Translations under genes and position numbers: made by a program
From: Lachnospiraceae bacterium
GTDB taxonomy: Bacteria; Bacillota; Clostridia; Lachnospirales; Lachnospiraceae
DNA: 64,000 nt
Reading direction: 5' to 3'
Assembly: GCA_024399135.1 (NCBI GenBank)
Contig: JAKSHY010000017.1
Span: 1-64,000 of the forward strand
In this document: positions 35,925 to 43,875 of the stretch, one piece after another
Layout of the letters: each line of letters opens with the position of its first letter
How positions within the stretch are numbered: position 1 is the stretch's first letter
Notes under the pieces: model-generated
Seen by the model: only the letters and a program-made list of their open reading frames with translations
What the model was told of the DNA's origin: nothing
The model's database searches: none

Positions 35925-36701
35925 CTACTCCTCTCTTTTCCTGTAGTGGATTGATTCGTCGCAACTCATGGATGTCCATCCTTTTCGAATGGAATTAAAG
36001 GCTTTGGAAGGAATATGCTCCCATTCGCTGCATCCCTCGACCTCTTCACCATCGCCATAAGGATTATTTACGGCAAGTTGCATGTGCTCCTCATTGATGG
36101 CGTATAGATCCCAATCGTCGTTATGCCAGACAATACGGATTTTGTTGTCTCGCATTTCTTGTTGCAGGGCCTTGAATTTCTCGATCAGTTCAGTCTGTTT
36201 GTCGTTGAACTCCCAGTTCTTTCCGTGGCCGCCGATGATTTCGACCGATCCGTCATTGTGGTGGACAGTGGTTTCATTGTACCAGTCGTAATCTTCGATA
36301 TTTTTGAAAAGCTTATCGCAGTCCAGGATGGTGTCATCATTGTAGTTTACGAGGGTGACTTTAGCGTTTTCATCGCTTATGTAATTGATCTCTTTCGCAT
36401 AGGCTCTCATGTTCGCCCTTGTTCCGTTGTCGTTATATTGGCAATCGAATGATTGAAGGGCATTCTTATAAAATATCTGCTTTGAACCGAATTTGTAATA
36501 GACTTTGGAAAAGTCCAAAACTTCGGTGCATAGCTTGTCCTTGTAGTAGGTTCGTTTACCCCAACCGATCTCTTCGCCCTGGTGAAGGCATTTGGTTGTC
36601 TTGACGGAGATAATGTCGTTTTCCTTGTCGTGTTCGCAACGGATTGCGCTGATCAGCACCTCTTTCACGATGCCATCTTGTTTGATGAATGCTGTATTCA
36701 T
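35925..36701 (-). CDS. Hypothetical protein, 258 aa
   Basis: No recognised family. Soluble, Asp/Asn-rich and beta-rich N-terminal half; a short helical segment at ~165-190 (NDKQTELIEKFKALQQEMRDNKI); tryptophan-rich C-terminal part (WHNDDWDLYAI ... WEHIPSKAFNSIRKGWTSM). Second gene behind the DUF2958-like gene, separated by a GCAG-loop hairpin. Possibly an establishment or anti-defence protein by context only. Confidence 0.65.
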   Translation of the reverse strand: MNTAFIKQDGIVKEVLISAIRCEHDKENDIISVKTTKCLHQGEEIGWGKRTYYKDKLCTEVLDFSKVYYKFGSKQIFYKNALQSFDCQYNDNGTRANMRAYAKEINYISDENAKVTLVNYNDDTILDCDKLFKNIEDYDWYNETTVHHNDGSVEIIGGHGKNWEFNDKQTELIEKFKALQQEMRDNKIRIVWHNDDWDLYAINEEHMQLAVNNPYGDGEEVEGCSEWEHIPSKAFNSIRKGWTSMSCDESIHYRKREE

Positions 36702-36741
36702 AATTGAAAATTTTTAAAAGTGAAACATATTTAGAAGGGAT

Positions 36742-36767
36742 GGGAGCATGATCTGCATCACACTCCC
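36742..36767 (-). other. Intercistronic hairpin
   Basis: Minus-strand RNA GGGAGUGUGAU-GCAG-AUCAUGCUCCC, 11 pairs with two wobble pairs. Confidence 0.6.
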
Positions 36768-36773
36768 GAATTT

Positions 36774-37205
36774 TCAGATTTTATCGAAGTAGGAAGAAAT
36801 GTCCTTCAACGCTTCCCTCAGAGTCTTCGGTTCCCAGTGGAAGTCGAGATTGAGGACTCGGATGCTCTTCAATTCGGCAAGGCTGCTGTAACCCATTTCG
36901 GACATTTCGTAGTCGCCGTTCAGGATGGTATAGCCGAATAACTCGTTTCCTTCCCTCTCGGTGATGAAGATGTCGGTTCCACCCACGAAGTAGTGCGCAT
37001 GGACGATAGCGTCATATCCCTTGTCATCTTGCGAGTAGAGCGGAGGAAGTTTCTGGAGCGTTTGTCCAAGTGACTCGATAATGGTGGCGTACTCATCCCA
37101 CGCGTGTTTTACGATAGGCTTTTGACAGTCGCACATCATGTCGAAAGCGATTTTCTGAGCATCAGTCAGATTGTTGGCGTTCGCCGCATTGTTCATTGTT
37201 CCCAT
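36774..37205 (-). CDS. DUF2958-like protein
   Basis: 143 residues from the ATG at 37205 (preceded by the usual A/T-rich leader; a longer frame to 37310 is less likely). Segment 'LPPLYSQDDKGYDAIVHAHYFVGGTDIFITERE ... LFGYTILNGDYEMSEMGYSSLAELKSIRVLNLDFHWEPKTL' matches the DUF2958 pattern. DUF2958 proteins are frequent in plasmid and conjugative-element accessory regions near SSB and antirestriction genes; function is unknown. Confidence 0.65.
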   Translation of the reverse strand: MGTMNNAANANNLTDAQKIAFDMMCDCQKPIVKHAWDEYATIIESLGQTLQKLPPLYSQDDKGYDAIVHAHYFVGGTDIFITEREGNELFGYTILNGDYEMSEMGYSSLAELKSIRVLNLDFHWEPKTLREALKDISSYFDKI

Positions 37206-37832
37206 GTCAATGTTTTTAAAGGTTATAAACTTGTCCGGGTTAATCCCGAACCTTAACGGTACGGTCATTAGACGATTGCCAGGACAACACTCGGCAAGGC
37301 TGAGCAGCAAACAATACTACCCGCAGGGTGGAGATTTTTGTGGCGAACAATAGCATGGCCTTGAAGATGTTGGATGATCGTCTGACCTTTGTAGCGGTAT
37401 AGGTAGCGGATTCGGATCAAGTTGCCTAAAAACAGATGGGAACCCAATGGGGCAGATGAATGTCACAATGATGGTCAAGTGAAATGGCGGGATGTGTGTC
37501 AAAGGCAGGAGGCGTGAGGACGCAAGGACGAAACGAGGATGTGAAAACGAAACAGGCAGGAATGGGGTATGTGGTCGTGACGCTCTCTGTGGGAGTGGAC
37601 AGAACAGACAGAGGGGGAAGATCCTGGCGGGATGACTGGGTGCGGATGGGGAGGGGGAGAGTATGGGAACACGCATCTTTGGATGCGTTCCCTCCCTAAC
37701 CTCCAACTACTTTGATGGAGTGGAAAAGTTTGTACTTGTAAACGACAAAAAAACTCTTCTCATCTATGGGAAAGACATAATAGAGGTCGTTTGGGGATAA
37801 AAAGGAATTGTCGGATCATGCTGATAGATAAA
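37206..37832. other. Non-coding stretch with hairpin and GGGGAGGGGGAGAG motif
   Basis: No credible gene; the frames present are proline/serine-rich shadows. Holds GATGGGGAGGGGGAGAG (37645-37661) and a strong hairpin at 37665-37692 (GGGAACACGCATC-TTTG-GATGCGTTCCC, one bulge). It does not contain a module copy, unlike other gaps of this size. Confidence 0.5.
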
Positions 37833-37859
37833 AAAGGGAGGTCGGTATGACCACCCTTT
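37833..37859 (-). terminator. Terminator of histone H1-like gene
   Basis: Stem AAAGGG.GGTC / GACC.CCCTTT; on the minus strand it is followed by a T-run. Confidence 0.75.
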
Positions 37860-37871
37860 GTTTGAGATTGA

Positions 37872-38048
37872 TTATTTCTTTGACTCTTCCAAAGAAACCT
37901 TGCGGAACTCTTTCATCAATTTCTCAATGTCCAAGGATGCTTTGCGTGCCCTTGTTCCGGCAGCTTTGTTTCCGTTCTCAATTTGAGCCATTGCATCCTT
38001 TTGAAATGCCTCGTAAGCGGCATTGATTTTCTCTACGATCTCTTTCAT
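37872..38048 (-). CDS. Histone H1-like (Hc1-type) DNA-binding protein
   Basis: 58 residues, translated by hand: starts MKEIVEKINAAYEAF, contains 'ENGNKAAGTRARKASLDIEKL', ends 'KEFRKVSLEESKK'. This matches the short histone H1-like proteins of Bacteroidetes (N-terminal helix, then the conserved NGNKAAGTRARKASL core). Expected to bind and compact DNA. On a plasmid it could act as a stealth or nucleoid-associated protein. Terminator directly downstream; ATG follows an AT-rich leader. Confidence 0.8.
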   Translation of the reverse strand: MKEIVEKINAAYEAFQKDAMAQIENGNKAAGTRARKASLDIEKLMKEFRKVSLEESKK

Positions 38049-38105
38049 GATATATTATGTTTTTAGATTAAGACAAAGATAATGAAAATTCCGCATAAAA
38101 GGAAA

Positions 38106-38127
38106 GGCGGTCCATTCATAGACCGCC
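38106..38127 (-). terminator. Terminator of C3 operon
   Basis: GGCGGTC / GACCGCC stem; minus-strand continuation CTTTCCTTTT is T-rich. Confidence 0.7.
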
Positions 38128-38138
38128 TCCTTGATGGA

Positions 38139-38417
38139 TTATTCTTGCACCAGGAACTGTTCGGCGTAGTACCACCATTCGTTGTAAGTGCGTTCGATGG
38201 CTTTGACCATATCGGGTGTGCAGTCACCTCCGATGACATTCTCCTCGAATATTGGTATAAGTTCCTTGAGGGGAGATTCCTTCTTGCCGGTTTGGTTGCC
38301 GGTCTCATAATCAACGATGGTTTGAAGGAGGACTCCGTTTTGGTGCTTCTCGATGAAGTCAATGAACTTTCTTCCGATTTGCTCCATCTGCTTGAAATGT
38401 TGAATTGATATTTCCAT
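38139..38417 (-). CDS. Hypothetical protein, second gene of C3 operon
   Basis: 92 residues, mainly helical (FKQMEQIGRKFIDFIEKHQNG ... TPDMVKAIERTYNEWWYYAEQFL). No family recognised. Follows 38467-38913 across a GAAA hairpin. Confidence 0.6.
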   Translation of the reverse strand: MEISIQHFKQMEQIGRKFIDFIEKHQNGVLLQTIVDYETGNQTGKKESPLKELIPIFEENVIGGDCTPDMVKAIERTYNEWWYYAEQFLVQE

Positions 38418-38433
38418 GATAGAAAGGATTAAG

Positions 38434-38457
38434 GAGATTCCCTTTCGGGAACCTCCT
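38434..38457 (-). other. Intercistronic GAAA hairpin
   Basis: Minus-strand RNA GGAGGUUCCC-GAAA-GGGAAUCUCC, with one G-U pair. The identical hairpin recurs at 44575-44598. Confidence 0.65.
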
Positions 38458-38466
38458 GGTTAATAA

Positions 38467-38913
38467 TCAGATTTTGAAATTGTCCAAGACGCTTCCGTTC
38501 TTGTGTGTGTCGTCATAATACTTTTGAATGGCAAGAGATAAGGTAGTCTTGATTTGCTCCCAGTTTGAAGCCAAAACGACAGCAAGGTTGATTGTACTTT
38601 GTTCAGTTTCGTTATAAGCGTATCTATAGTAATCCAATTTTTCTCCTGATTTGGATAATTGAGTGTTTATACACGAATCTCCTTGACACCCATCACGAAA
38701 TAATTTATGGACTTTCAAATCTCCATTGCAGACAGACAATTTAAAATCTGTGCCGCCTCGTAGGGTTGGGTATCTGGAACTTGACAAATGGATAAGGTCG
38801 ATGTAACGGGGAAAGTCGTCGTTGTTGTTGATCCCTTCAACTTGCTTGCGAACATACGCCTGACATTCTCTGATGATGGCGATTGATTTTTTGAAATCTT
38901 CAATGTTATACAT
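38467..38913 (-). CDS. Hypothetical protein, first gene of C3 operon
   Basis: 148 residues. No family recognised; helical N-terminus (IEDFKKSIAIIRECQAYVRKQVEG), central beta-rich part with two cysteines (GCQGDSC), helical C-terminus. Start codon abuts module C3. Confidence 0.6.
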   Translation of the reverse strand: MYNIEDFKKSIAIIRECQAYVRKQVEGINNNDDFPRYIDLIHLSSSRYPTLRGGTDFKLSVCNGDLKVHKLFRDGCQGDSCINTQLSKSGEKLDYYRYAYNETEQSTINLAVVLASNWEQIKTTLSLAIQKYYDDTHKNGSVLDNFKI

Positions 38914-39120
38914 ATTCTTTAATATTTAGAAGTTAAACAATAATTTTTACGGTGCATCACAAGGTGGGCAGGGGATGGGCAAGCAAAGAGAACGGCGAAA
39001 ATACTCTTACCCGAAGGGGAAGGAAGATTTTCGTAAAGAGCCTATTTGCGGGCGAACAGCGAACCATACAACTGCCTACTACCTTCGCATCGGAAAAATA
39101 TGGAGGTTTTGACTTCTGCA
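38914..39120 (-). promoter_or_regulatory. Leader/promoter module copy C3
   Basis: Hairpin variant UUCCCC-UUC-GGGUAA replaces the U/A stem of other copies (compensating changes). The box after it reads TATTTTCG. Followed distally by GATAGGGAGGGGAAAAG (39137-39153). Confidence 0.8.
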
Positions 39121-39200
39121 AATAGGATATGTGACAGATAGGGAGGGGAAAAGCAGACAAGGGCGTTCTATATGTATAGAAGTATAGAAGAGGGCATAAG

Positions 39201-39230
39201 AAAAGGCGGTCCATCGCTGAACCGCCTTTT
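39201..39230 (-). terminator. Terminator of C4 operon
   Basis: AAAAGGCGGT / ACCGCCTTTT, perfect 10-bp stem after the 39252 gene. Confidence 0.78.
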
Positions 39231-39251
39231 CCTTGAACGGATGCGTCATAA

Positions 39252-39608
39252 TCAATAGAATTCCATAAGCAATCCAAGCATCCTATCAGGATCGTAATTG
39301 CAGGATTCAAGTTCAGATTGGTACATTTCCATGAAATCCTCGACATGGGAGTCTGTTCCGTCGAGGTAAGCACCCAACTCACCGCATAGGTCTTCAATGA
39401 TATGGAAGGCTTCTTCGAGTTGTTCCGAAATCGTGTTGTCCGACCAGTTGTTCAGATGGAATACGCAACGATCCCATAATTCGGAGAAATAGGGTTGATC
39501 GGACAATGCCTTCTCCGCAAATTCGATGATGAAGTGGGGAGAGAAACGGTCGCTTCCGTCAAGATAGTCGGAACACAATTTGTAAGCGTTTTGGATTGAA
39601 GTATTCAT
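39252..39608 (-). CDS. Small acidic protein, second gene of C4 operon
   Basis: 118 residues, very acidic and helical (LEEAFHIIEDLCGELGAYLDGTDSHVEDFMEMYQSELESC). Size and charge recall DNA-mimic style inhibitors, but this is inference only; no family recognised. Confidence 0.6.
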   Translation of the reverse strand: MNTSIQNAYKLCSDYLDGSDRFSPHFIIEFAEKALSDQPYFSELWDRCVFHLNNWSDNTISEQLEEAFHIIEDLCGELGAYLDGTDSHVEDFMEMYQSELESCNYDPDRMLGLLMEFY

Positions 39609-39623
39609 AATGTTATGTTTTTA

Positions 39624-39647
39624 GGAGATTCCCCGAAGGGAACCTCC
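39624..39647 (-). other. Intercistronic UUCG hairpin
   Basis: Minus-strand RNA GGAGGUUCCC-UUCG-GGGAAUCUCC with one G-U pair. Confidence 0.65.
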
Positions 39648-39655
39648 GGTTAATA

Positions 39656-39925
39656 TTATCTGACGGTAATGGATGTGATCTGCTTATAGTTATACTTGAT
39701 ATAAGAGGGTATGTTCCATTTGACTTTGACTCGTCTGCCGTTTGCGACATATTTAAAACTTTCTATTAAGTGTTTATGACAATCTGCTTTGGGAGATAAT
39801 GTGCAGCAGAAATATTCGTCTTCAATGCAGAAAGAGTAAAGAGTTGAATCGCTAAATTCATTTTTTCTGAAATTCGTGACAATTCCTGTAACGAATCGTT
39901 GTTTTGATTTATTTATTCTTTCCAT
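39656..39925 (-). CDS. Hypothetical small beta-rich protein, first gene of C4 operon
   Basis: 89 residues; basic and beta-rich (VTGIVTNFRKNEFSDSTLYSFCIEDEYFCCTLSP ... NGRRVKVKWNIPSYI), compatible with an OB-like fold but not assigned. Start codon abuts module C4. Confidence 0.6.
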   Translation of the reverse strand: MERINKSKQRFVTGIVTNFRKNEFSDSTLYSFCIEDEYFCCTLSPKADCHKHLIESFKYVANGRRVKVKWNIPSYIKYNYKQITSITVR

Positions 39926-40145
39926 AACAAATAATATTTAGAAGTTAAACATTCAATTTTTACATTGCATCAAAGGTTAGCAGGGGTATGGCGGGCAAAG
40001 AGAAAGGCAGAAATACTCTTTTTTGGAAAAAAAGGAAGATTTGTGTCAAGAGCCTATTTGCGGGCGCAAGCGTACCACACAACTGCGAACTACCTTCGCG
40101 ATGGGAAAATAAATGTGTTTTGACTTCGGCCGAATATTATATGGG
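39926..40145 (-). promoter_or_regulatory. Leader/promoter module copy C4
   Basis: Full module; hairpin is the 15-nt form UUUUUUUCCAAAAAA. -7-like box TATTTCTG. Near-identical to the corresponding part of C9. Confidence 0.82.
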
Positions 40146-40216
40146 AAAGACGAAAGGAAAGAAAGATGTGGAGTGATCACAAGTGAGGTAATGTATGGAT
40201 GAGCATCTGGCAAAAT

Positions 40217-40657
40217 TCACGGTAGAACCATTGAATAGACAAGTCCGATGCCTTTGCCAAAGGCGTTGTAGGCAGATAACATTGTAATGCCTGTGTCATA
40301 GACATTATCAATGAAGCAAGGCGTGAGGTCAGTGCTTTGAATTTTATGGAATCCCAAGTCATCAATGGTTAACGGATGACCTTCCTTTTTTGAGAGGTAA
40401 TTAGATTGTCGGCAGAATCCTTTCAGGATATCCGCAACGGGCGAATTACTGATCTTTGCTATTTCCTTCGCTAAAATCAAAGTGGTAGTCGCATATCCGT
40501 ATCTTGAAGGTATAGGCACAAGCACCACATCTTTTGGGACTATTCGTGACATATCCAAAGCCATCTTTTTGATTGCGGTTATGTCACCGTCTTTGAAAGA
40601 ATGGCAGATCTCTCTGCCATTCTCGTAATTGGTGTTGTAGATTATTTCCATAGTCAT
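40217..40657 (-). CDS. Phosphoribosyltransferase-like (ComF-type) protein
   Basis: 146 residues. 'VVLVPIPSRYGYATTTLILAKEIAKI' and the PRPP-binding-like loop 'PCFIDNVYDTGITMLSA' match the PRTase fold as in ComF-like proteins. Start overlaps the preceding gene by ATGA. Such PRTases handle PRPP-linked nucleotide chemistry; in conjugative elements their role is unknown. Last gene of the C5 operon. Confidence 0.72.
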   Translation of the reverse strand: MTMEIIYNTNYENGREICHSFKDGDITAIKKMALDMSRIVPKDVVLVPIPSRYGYATTTLILAKEIAKISNSPVADILKGFCRQSNYLSKKEGHPLTIDDLGFHKIQSTDLTPCFIDNVYDTGITMLSAYNAFGKGIGLVYSMVLP

Positions 40658-40848
40658 TTCTTCTTGAAAGTGAACACATCCGCGAGTCCGAATTTGGAAT
40701 ACTCGCAGTCGCAGTTCTTATATTTGTTGGAAAAGATTTTTATTGTTGTTTCGAGGAGATTGATGTCATCGAAGTTTCCGTGGAAGACGCATTTCTTGTC
40801 TTCCTTGATGATGATTCTATACATATTGGTTGTATTAAAGTTTGACAT
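40654..40848 (-). CDS. Small hypothetical protein, paralogue of 47137-47328
   Basis: 64 residues from ATG 40848, or 56 from ATG 40824 (MYRIII...), which aligns better with its paralogue: both read MY.[IL].I ... FDD ... LE ... YKN. Located in the C5 operon, ATGA-coupled to the PRTase-like gene. Confidence 0.6.
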   Translation of the reverse strand: MSNFNTTNMYRIIIKEDKKCVFHGNFDDINLLETTIKIFSNKYKNCDCEYSKFGLADVFTFKKK

Positions 40849-40855
40849 AATTTAA

Positions 40856-40879
40856 AAAGGAAGGTGTTACCCTTCCTTT
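40856..40879 (-). other. Intercistronic hairpin
   Basis: AAAGGAAGG / CCTTCCTTT stem with a short loop between the 40867 and 40654 genes; it overlaps the 3' end of the former. Confidence 0.6.
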
Positions 40880-41133
40880 GTTAGTGTTTTGCGAATTTCG
40901 TTCTTGATATGCTCCCTGAATTGAAGGGCGATCTTTTGGGGATAACCGAGATTAAAGGAGATATTCAAGCCCCATTTGTCGTAGGCGATGAAATCGTCAA
41001 TGATCGGAGACGGATGCTGTGGGGTTTGGATTTGTATCGTACCGCCCCAGTAGAGCGAACCATCGAATGTATGGTGAGGTTCCAAAGTCGTATTGGTGAT
41101 GGAGCAACCATCATAGAATGACATATTATCCAT
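40867..41133 (-). CDS. Hypothetical protein in C5 operon
   Basis: 88 residues, no recognised family; histidine/proline-containing N-terminal half (TLEPHHTFDGSLYWGGTIQIQTPQHPSP) and helical basic C-terminus. Preceded by SSB and a UUCG hairpin. Confidence 0.55.
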   Translation of the reverse strand: MDNMSFYDGCSITNTTLEPHHTFDGSLYWGGTIQIQTPQHPSPIIDDFIAYDKWGLNISFNLGYPQKIALQFREHIKNEIRKTLTKEG

Positions 41134-41149
41134 TGTATTATTGGTTTAT

Positions 41150-41173
41150 GGAAGCTCCCCGAAGGGAACTTCC
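41150..41173 (-). other. Intercistronic UUCG hairpin
   Basis: Minus-strand RNA GGAAGUUCCC-UUCG-GGGAGCUUCC with a U-G pair. Confidence 0.65.
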
Positions 41174-41183
41174 TGATTAGACA

Positions 41184-41564
41184 TTATTTCTTCTTTGAGG
41201 TCTTCTTTTTCGTCTCGGATTTCTTCGCCTCTGGCTTTTTAGTTACGATTTGTTCAAACTTGTTAGCCACAAAGACAATCTTGTTATGTTTTTGACCTTG
41301 TTCGTCCTCCCACTCTTCTGGTTTGATGAAGCCCTCTATTTGAACCAAATTGCCCTTGGCGAGGTACTTGAAGGAGTCAAGCTCTTCCATATCGTTCTTC
41401 TTCCACGCTTCCACATTCATAAAGGCCGATGTGTAGTCATCTTTGCCTTTTTCCTTTCTGCTGACAGAGATTGAGAATCTGCATACACTTGCGGTATCGA
41501 ATGATCTTACCTCTGAATAACCAACGAAGCCTGAAATTTTGAAGTTGTTTTGAATCTTTTCCAT
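41184..41564 (-). CDS. ssb: Single-stranded DNA-binding protein paralogue with Lys-rich tail
   Basis: 126 residues. OB-fold SSB pattern (FKISGFVGYSEVRSFDTASVCRFSISVSRKEKGKDDYTSAFMNVEAWKK ... LAKGNLVQIEGFIKPEEWEDEQGQKHNKIVFVANKFE) closely related to the 14598 and 47385 copies, but with a 20-residue Lys-rich C-terminus instead of the acidic SSB tail. Start codon abuts module C5. Confidence 0.85.
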   Translation of the reverse strand: MEKIQNNFKISGFVGYSEVRSFDTASVCRFSISVSRKEKGKDDYTSAFMNVEAWKKNDMEELDSFKYLAKGNLVQIEGFIKPEEWEDEQGQKHNKIVFVANKFEQIVTKKPEAKKSETKKKTSKKK

Positions 41565-41787
41565 TTTTATAAATATTTAGAAGTTAAACAATCAATTTTT
41601 ACATTGCATCTAAGGTTAGCTGGTGAATGGCGGGCAAAGAGAACGGATGAAATACTCTTTTTCGGAGAAAAAGGAAGATTTTAGACAAGAGCCTATTTGC
41701 AGGCGTAAGCGTACCATACAACCGCGAACTACCTTCGCGATGGAAAAATAATTGTGATTTGACTTCGCCCGGAATATTTCAATGGGA
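41565..41787 (-). promoter_or_regulatory. Leader/promoter module copy C5
   Basis: Full module; hairpin UUUUUCUCCGAAAAA. Followed distally by GGTAGGGAGGGGAAGAGTGGG (41967-41987). Confidence 0.82.
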
Positions 41788-42106
41788 AAGGCCGCAGGGA
41801 AACAACCAAAAAAGAACGGCGTAAGTTGTCGGAGGTGTAAAGGATAGCAAAGCAGAAACTCAATCCAGCGAGTAAAGGAACAGGTCGGAACGGAGGATGA
41901 ATTTGGGTAAAGCGGTGAAGAACGTTGGAGGGCAAGACAAACTTGTCCGCAAAGGCGTTGGTGATAGGTAGGGAGGGGAAGAGTGGGCAGAACAAGCACA
42001 TCGGCAAGATTTGTGGCGACAAGCGAGCGTCACGAAGGCAAGAAATCAGAAAAAGATGGCCCTTGAAATATGAGCAGGAAGTGATCGGGGAGCAACATAA
42101 ATAATT

Positions 42107-42300
42107 GGCAATTTCAGATAAAAAAGGTAAATTCGCACAATAAGAATTACTATATGAGCATGATAGCTTGTGATAAGTGGGAAATGCGCCTCTTGTAAGA
42201 GGGAATTTTATGAAAACGAGTCAAAAAAATAATCCTATGATGCAACAACCATCGTAGGAGGATGGAGGGATTCGGAATATCCGAACCCTCCATTTCTTTT
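42107..42300 (+). ncRNA. Candidate small RNA A
   Basis: TTGG (about 42109-42112), 19-bp spacer, TAAATTCG (near-consensus -7), then ~150 nt with a CCTCTT-GT-AAGAGG hairpin, a CCTATGATG/CATCGTAGG hairpin and a terminator at 42262-42293. Only short frames occur. It lies antiparallel to the surrounding genes and contains GCTTGTGATA, echoed in candidates B and C. Confidence 0.5.
42262..42293 (+). terminator. Terminator of candidate small RNA A
   Basis: ATGGAGGG.TTCGG / CCGAA.CCCTCCAT stem followed on the plus strand by TTTCTTTTTT; no T-run on the minus strand. Confidence 0.78.
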
Positions 42301-42309
42301 TTGAACGAG

Positions 42310-42432
42310 TTAGAATAGGTCTTCTATGTCAAAGTAGTCGTTTAAGACTTCCACATTGTAACCGATTTGGTAGGTCAGTTCTTCCAATAGTTGTTGGTAT
42401 TCTCTCCTTATCGCTTTTTCTTTAGATTCCAT
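42310..42432 (-). CDS. 40-residue hypothetical protein
   Basis: Starts MESKEKAIRREYQQLLEEL and ends DYFDIEDLF; one amphipathic helix plus an acidic tail. It follows the 42489 gene after a GAAA-type hairpin and has the usual leader, so probably real although short. Confidence 0.5.
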   Translation of the reverse strand: MESKEKAIRREYQQLLEELTYQIGYNVEVLNDYFDIEDLF

Positions 42433-42448
42433 AAGTAAGTTGTTTAAA

Positions 42449-42473
42449 GGAGATCCCCTTTCGGGGAACCTCC
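42449..42473 (-). other. Intercistronic GAAA hairpin
   Basis: Minus-strand GGAGGUUCCCC-GAAA-GGGGAUCUCC with one bulge. Confidence 0.6.
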
Positions 42474-42488
42474 AAGTTTGACATTAGG

Positions 42489-43040
42489 TTAATCTTCGCA
42501 GTAATGGAATTCATGGAAACACATGTATTCGACCTCCGGATGTAGTTCCAGATAGTCGTCGATGGCAGAACGGACGGATTCATAGGTTTGTCCCTTGACC
42601 TTGATGTCGAAGCTGTCCTGAATGTAGTCGATTGCGTCGCCTATGGAGTGGAAGTATTCGTAGATTTCATACGCATCAAGGAGGAATTTTTCGGGGAAGA
42701 AATCGCCGCCATTGTCGTTGGTGCAATAGACCTCGCAACCAGGTTCCTCATCACGGTAATACACCTTGATGCTTGGAAATTTTTTCTCGATGCTATTTCG
42801 GACACCCTCTTGTTCGCACCAGGCTGTTTCCTGATAGATGGTGAGGATGTTATCCGGATCGAGGTTGTAGTCAAGGATCTCGCCCCTGCATCTTAGTGTG
42901 GAATTGTCGAATCCGAGTTCAGTGACCAATTCCGAAAGCCATTGTCTTCGGGAAGTGAGTGATTCCAGGATTCCGTGTAGTTCGGCGATTTCCTTCGGAT
43001 CGCCCACGCATTTGTAAGTCGTGCTGCAACAATTTGCCAT
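42489..43040 (-). CDS. Hypothetical protein, possibly Api92/DUF1281-like
   Basis: 183 residues. Opening MANCCSTTYKCVGDPKEIAELHGILE and 'DNILTIYQETAWCEQEGVRNSIEKKFPSIKVYYRDEEPGCEVYCTND' recall the ferredoxin-like Api92/DUF1281 proteins of phages and plasmid leading regions (related to YubB); assignment from memory of pattern only. C-terminal part acidic. Start codon abuts module C6. Confidence 0.6.
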   Translation of the reverse strand: MANCCSTTYKCVGDPKEIAELHGILESLTSRRQWLSELVTELGFDNSTLRCRGEILDYNLDPDNILTIYQETAWCEQEGVRNSIEKKFPSIKVYYRDEEPGCEVYCTNDNGGDFFPEKFLLDAYEIYEYFHSIGDAIDYIQDSFDIKVKGQTYESVRSAIDDYLELHPEVEYMCFHEFHYCED

Positions 43041-43257
43041 GTTAATAATATTTAGAAGTTAAACAATGATTTTTACGGTGCATCACAAGGTTAGCAGGGG
43101 TATGGCGGGCAAAGAGAACGGCAGAAATACTCTTTTTCGGAGAAAAAGGAAGATTTCGGACAAGAGCCTATTTGCGGGCGTAAGCGTACCATACGACTGC
43201 TTACTACCTTCGCATCGGGAAAATATGGTGGGTTTGACTTCGGCTAATATTATATGG
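43041..43257 (-). promoter_or_regulatory. Leader/promoter module copy C6
   Basis: Full module; hairpin UUUUUCUCCGAAAAA. The upper region pairs GTAAGC with GCTTAC (6 bp). -7-like box TATTTCTG. Confidence 0.82.
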
Positions 43258-43279
43258 CTAATTAGAAGCGAGGATAAAT

Positions 43280-43305
43280 GGAGGATCCCCTTACGGGGAG
43301 CCTCC
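43280..43305 (-). other. GNRA-loop hairpin after the 43324 gene
   Basis: Minus-strand GGAGGCUCCCC-GUAA-GGGGAUCCUCC, nearly perfect with a GNRA loop. May end the C7 transcript. Confidence 0.65.
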
Positions 43306-43323
43306 TTGTTGGACGGATTCGGA

Positions 43324-43875
43324 TCAGTACCAGTCGGTGTAGTAGGTCTGATCGTCCTCCTCGCACAGACGGTTCCATTCCTCGTCGGTGTGGACTTTGT
43401 GGAGACATTTGTCGCTGCAATAGTAGGCATCGCCTCCGTTTTCGCAGTAACCATCACGCATAAGATCACCGCAGATGGAGCAGCGTCTGCAGGGTTTTTC
43501 GGATTCCCACCAGAAGTCGAGGAACATATCAACGATGAAATCGTCCGTTGGTTGGTCACCGGATTGGTAATTGCGGAGGATGAAGTCAAGTGCGAAGGAG
43601 TCAAGTTCGCCATCGGTGTAGAGGTCTTTGTCCGTGCCGTGGACGGCGTTGGAGAGTCTATCGAGCAGGTCGCTCTTGAACGATTTGACCTCTTCGGAGT
43701 AGATCCCTTCGGATAGTCGGTAAACGAGGTTTTCAAAGCAAGTCGCTCCCGTGAAGCGGTATAGTTCGTTCAGGATGTTGACATCCGCCGTTTTAAGGCG
43801 GTTGTTGACGAGAATGTCCGTGAGATCGCGGCTCATTTCAATGTGAGTCCGAGCGGTGAATGAAATTATTTCCAT
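43324..43875 (-). CDS. Hypothetical protein with C-terminal Cys cluster
   Basis: 183 residues. N-terminal helical/acidic part; C-terminal cysteine-rich segment 'CRRCSICGDLMRDGYCENGGDAYYCSDKCLHKVH' looks like a zinc-binding finger. No family recognised. First gene of the C7 unit. Confidence 0.62.
   Translation of the reverse strand: MEIISFTARTHIEMSRDLTDILVNNRLKTADVNILNELYRFTGATCFENLVYRLSEGIYSEEVKSFKSDLLDRLSNAVHGTDKDLYTDGELDSFALDFILRNYQSGDQPTDDFIVDMFLDFWWESEKPCRRCSICGDLMRDGYCENGGDAYYCSDKCLHKVHTDEEWNRLCEEDDQTYYTDWY

Noticed and set aside
37317-37706. 129-codon minus-strand frame rich in Pro/Ser
   Set aside because: Low-complexity translation of a G-rich non-coding stretch; overlaps a strong hairpin and has no leader.
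39988-40176. Plus-strand peptide frames inside the leader modules (MAGKE.GRNTLF...KSLFAG)
   Set aside because: Similar peptides can be read in C4, C6 and C9, but frameshifts or stops break them in C1 and C2, and the hairpin compensations explain the conservation better.
43066-43716. 216-codon plus-strand frame spanning module C6 and the 43324 gene
   Set aside because: Runs through a regulatory repeat and antisense to a better supported gene.
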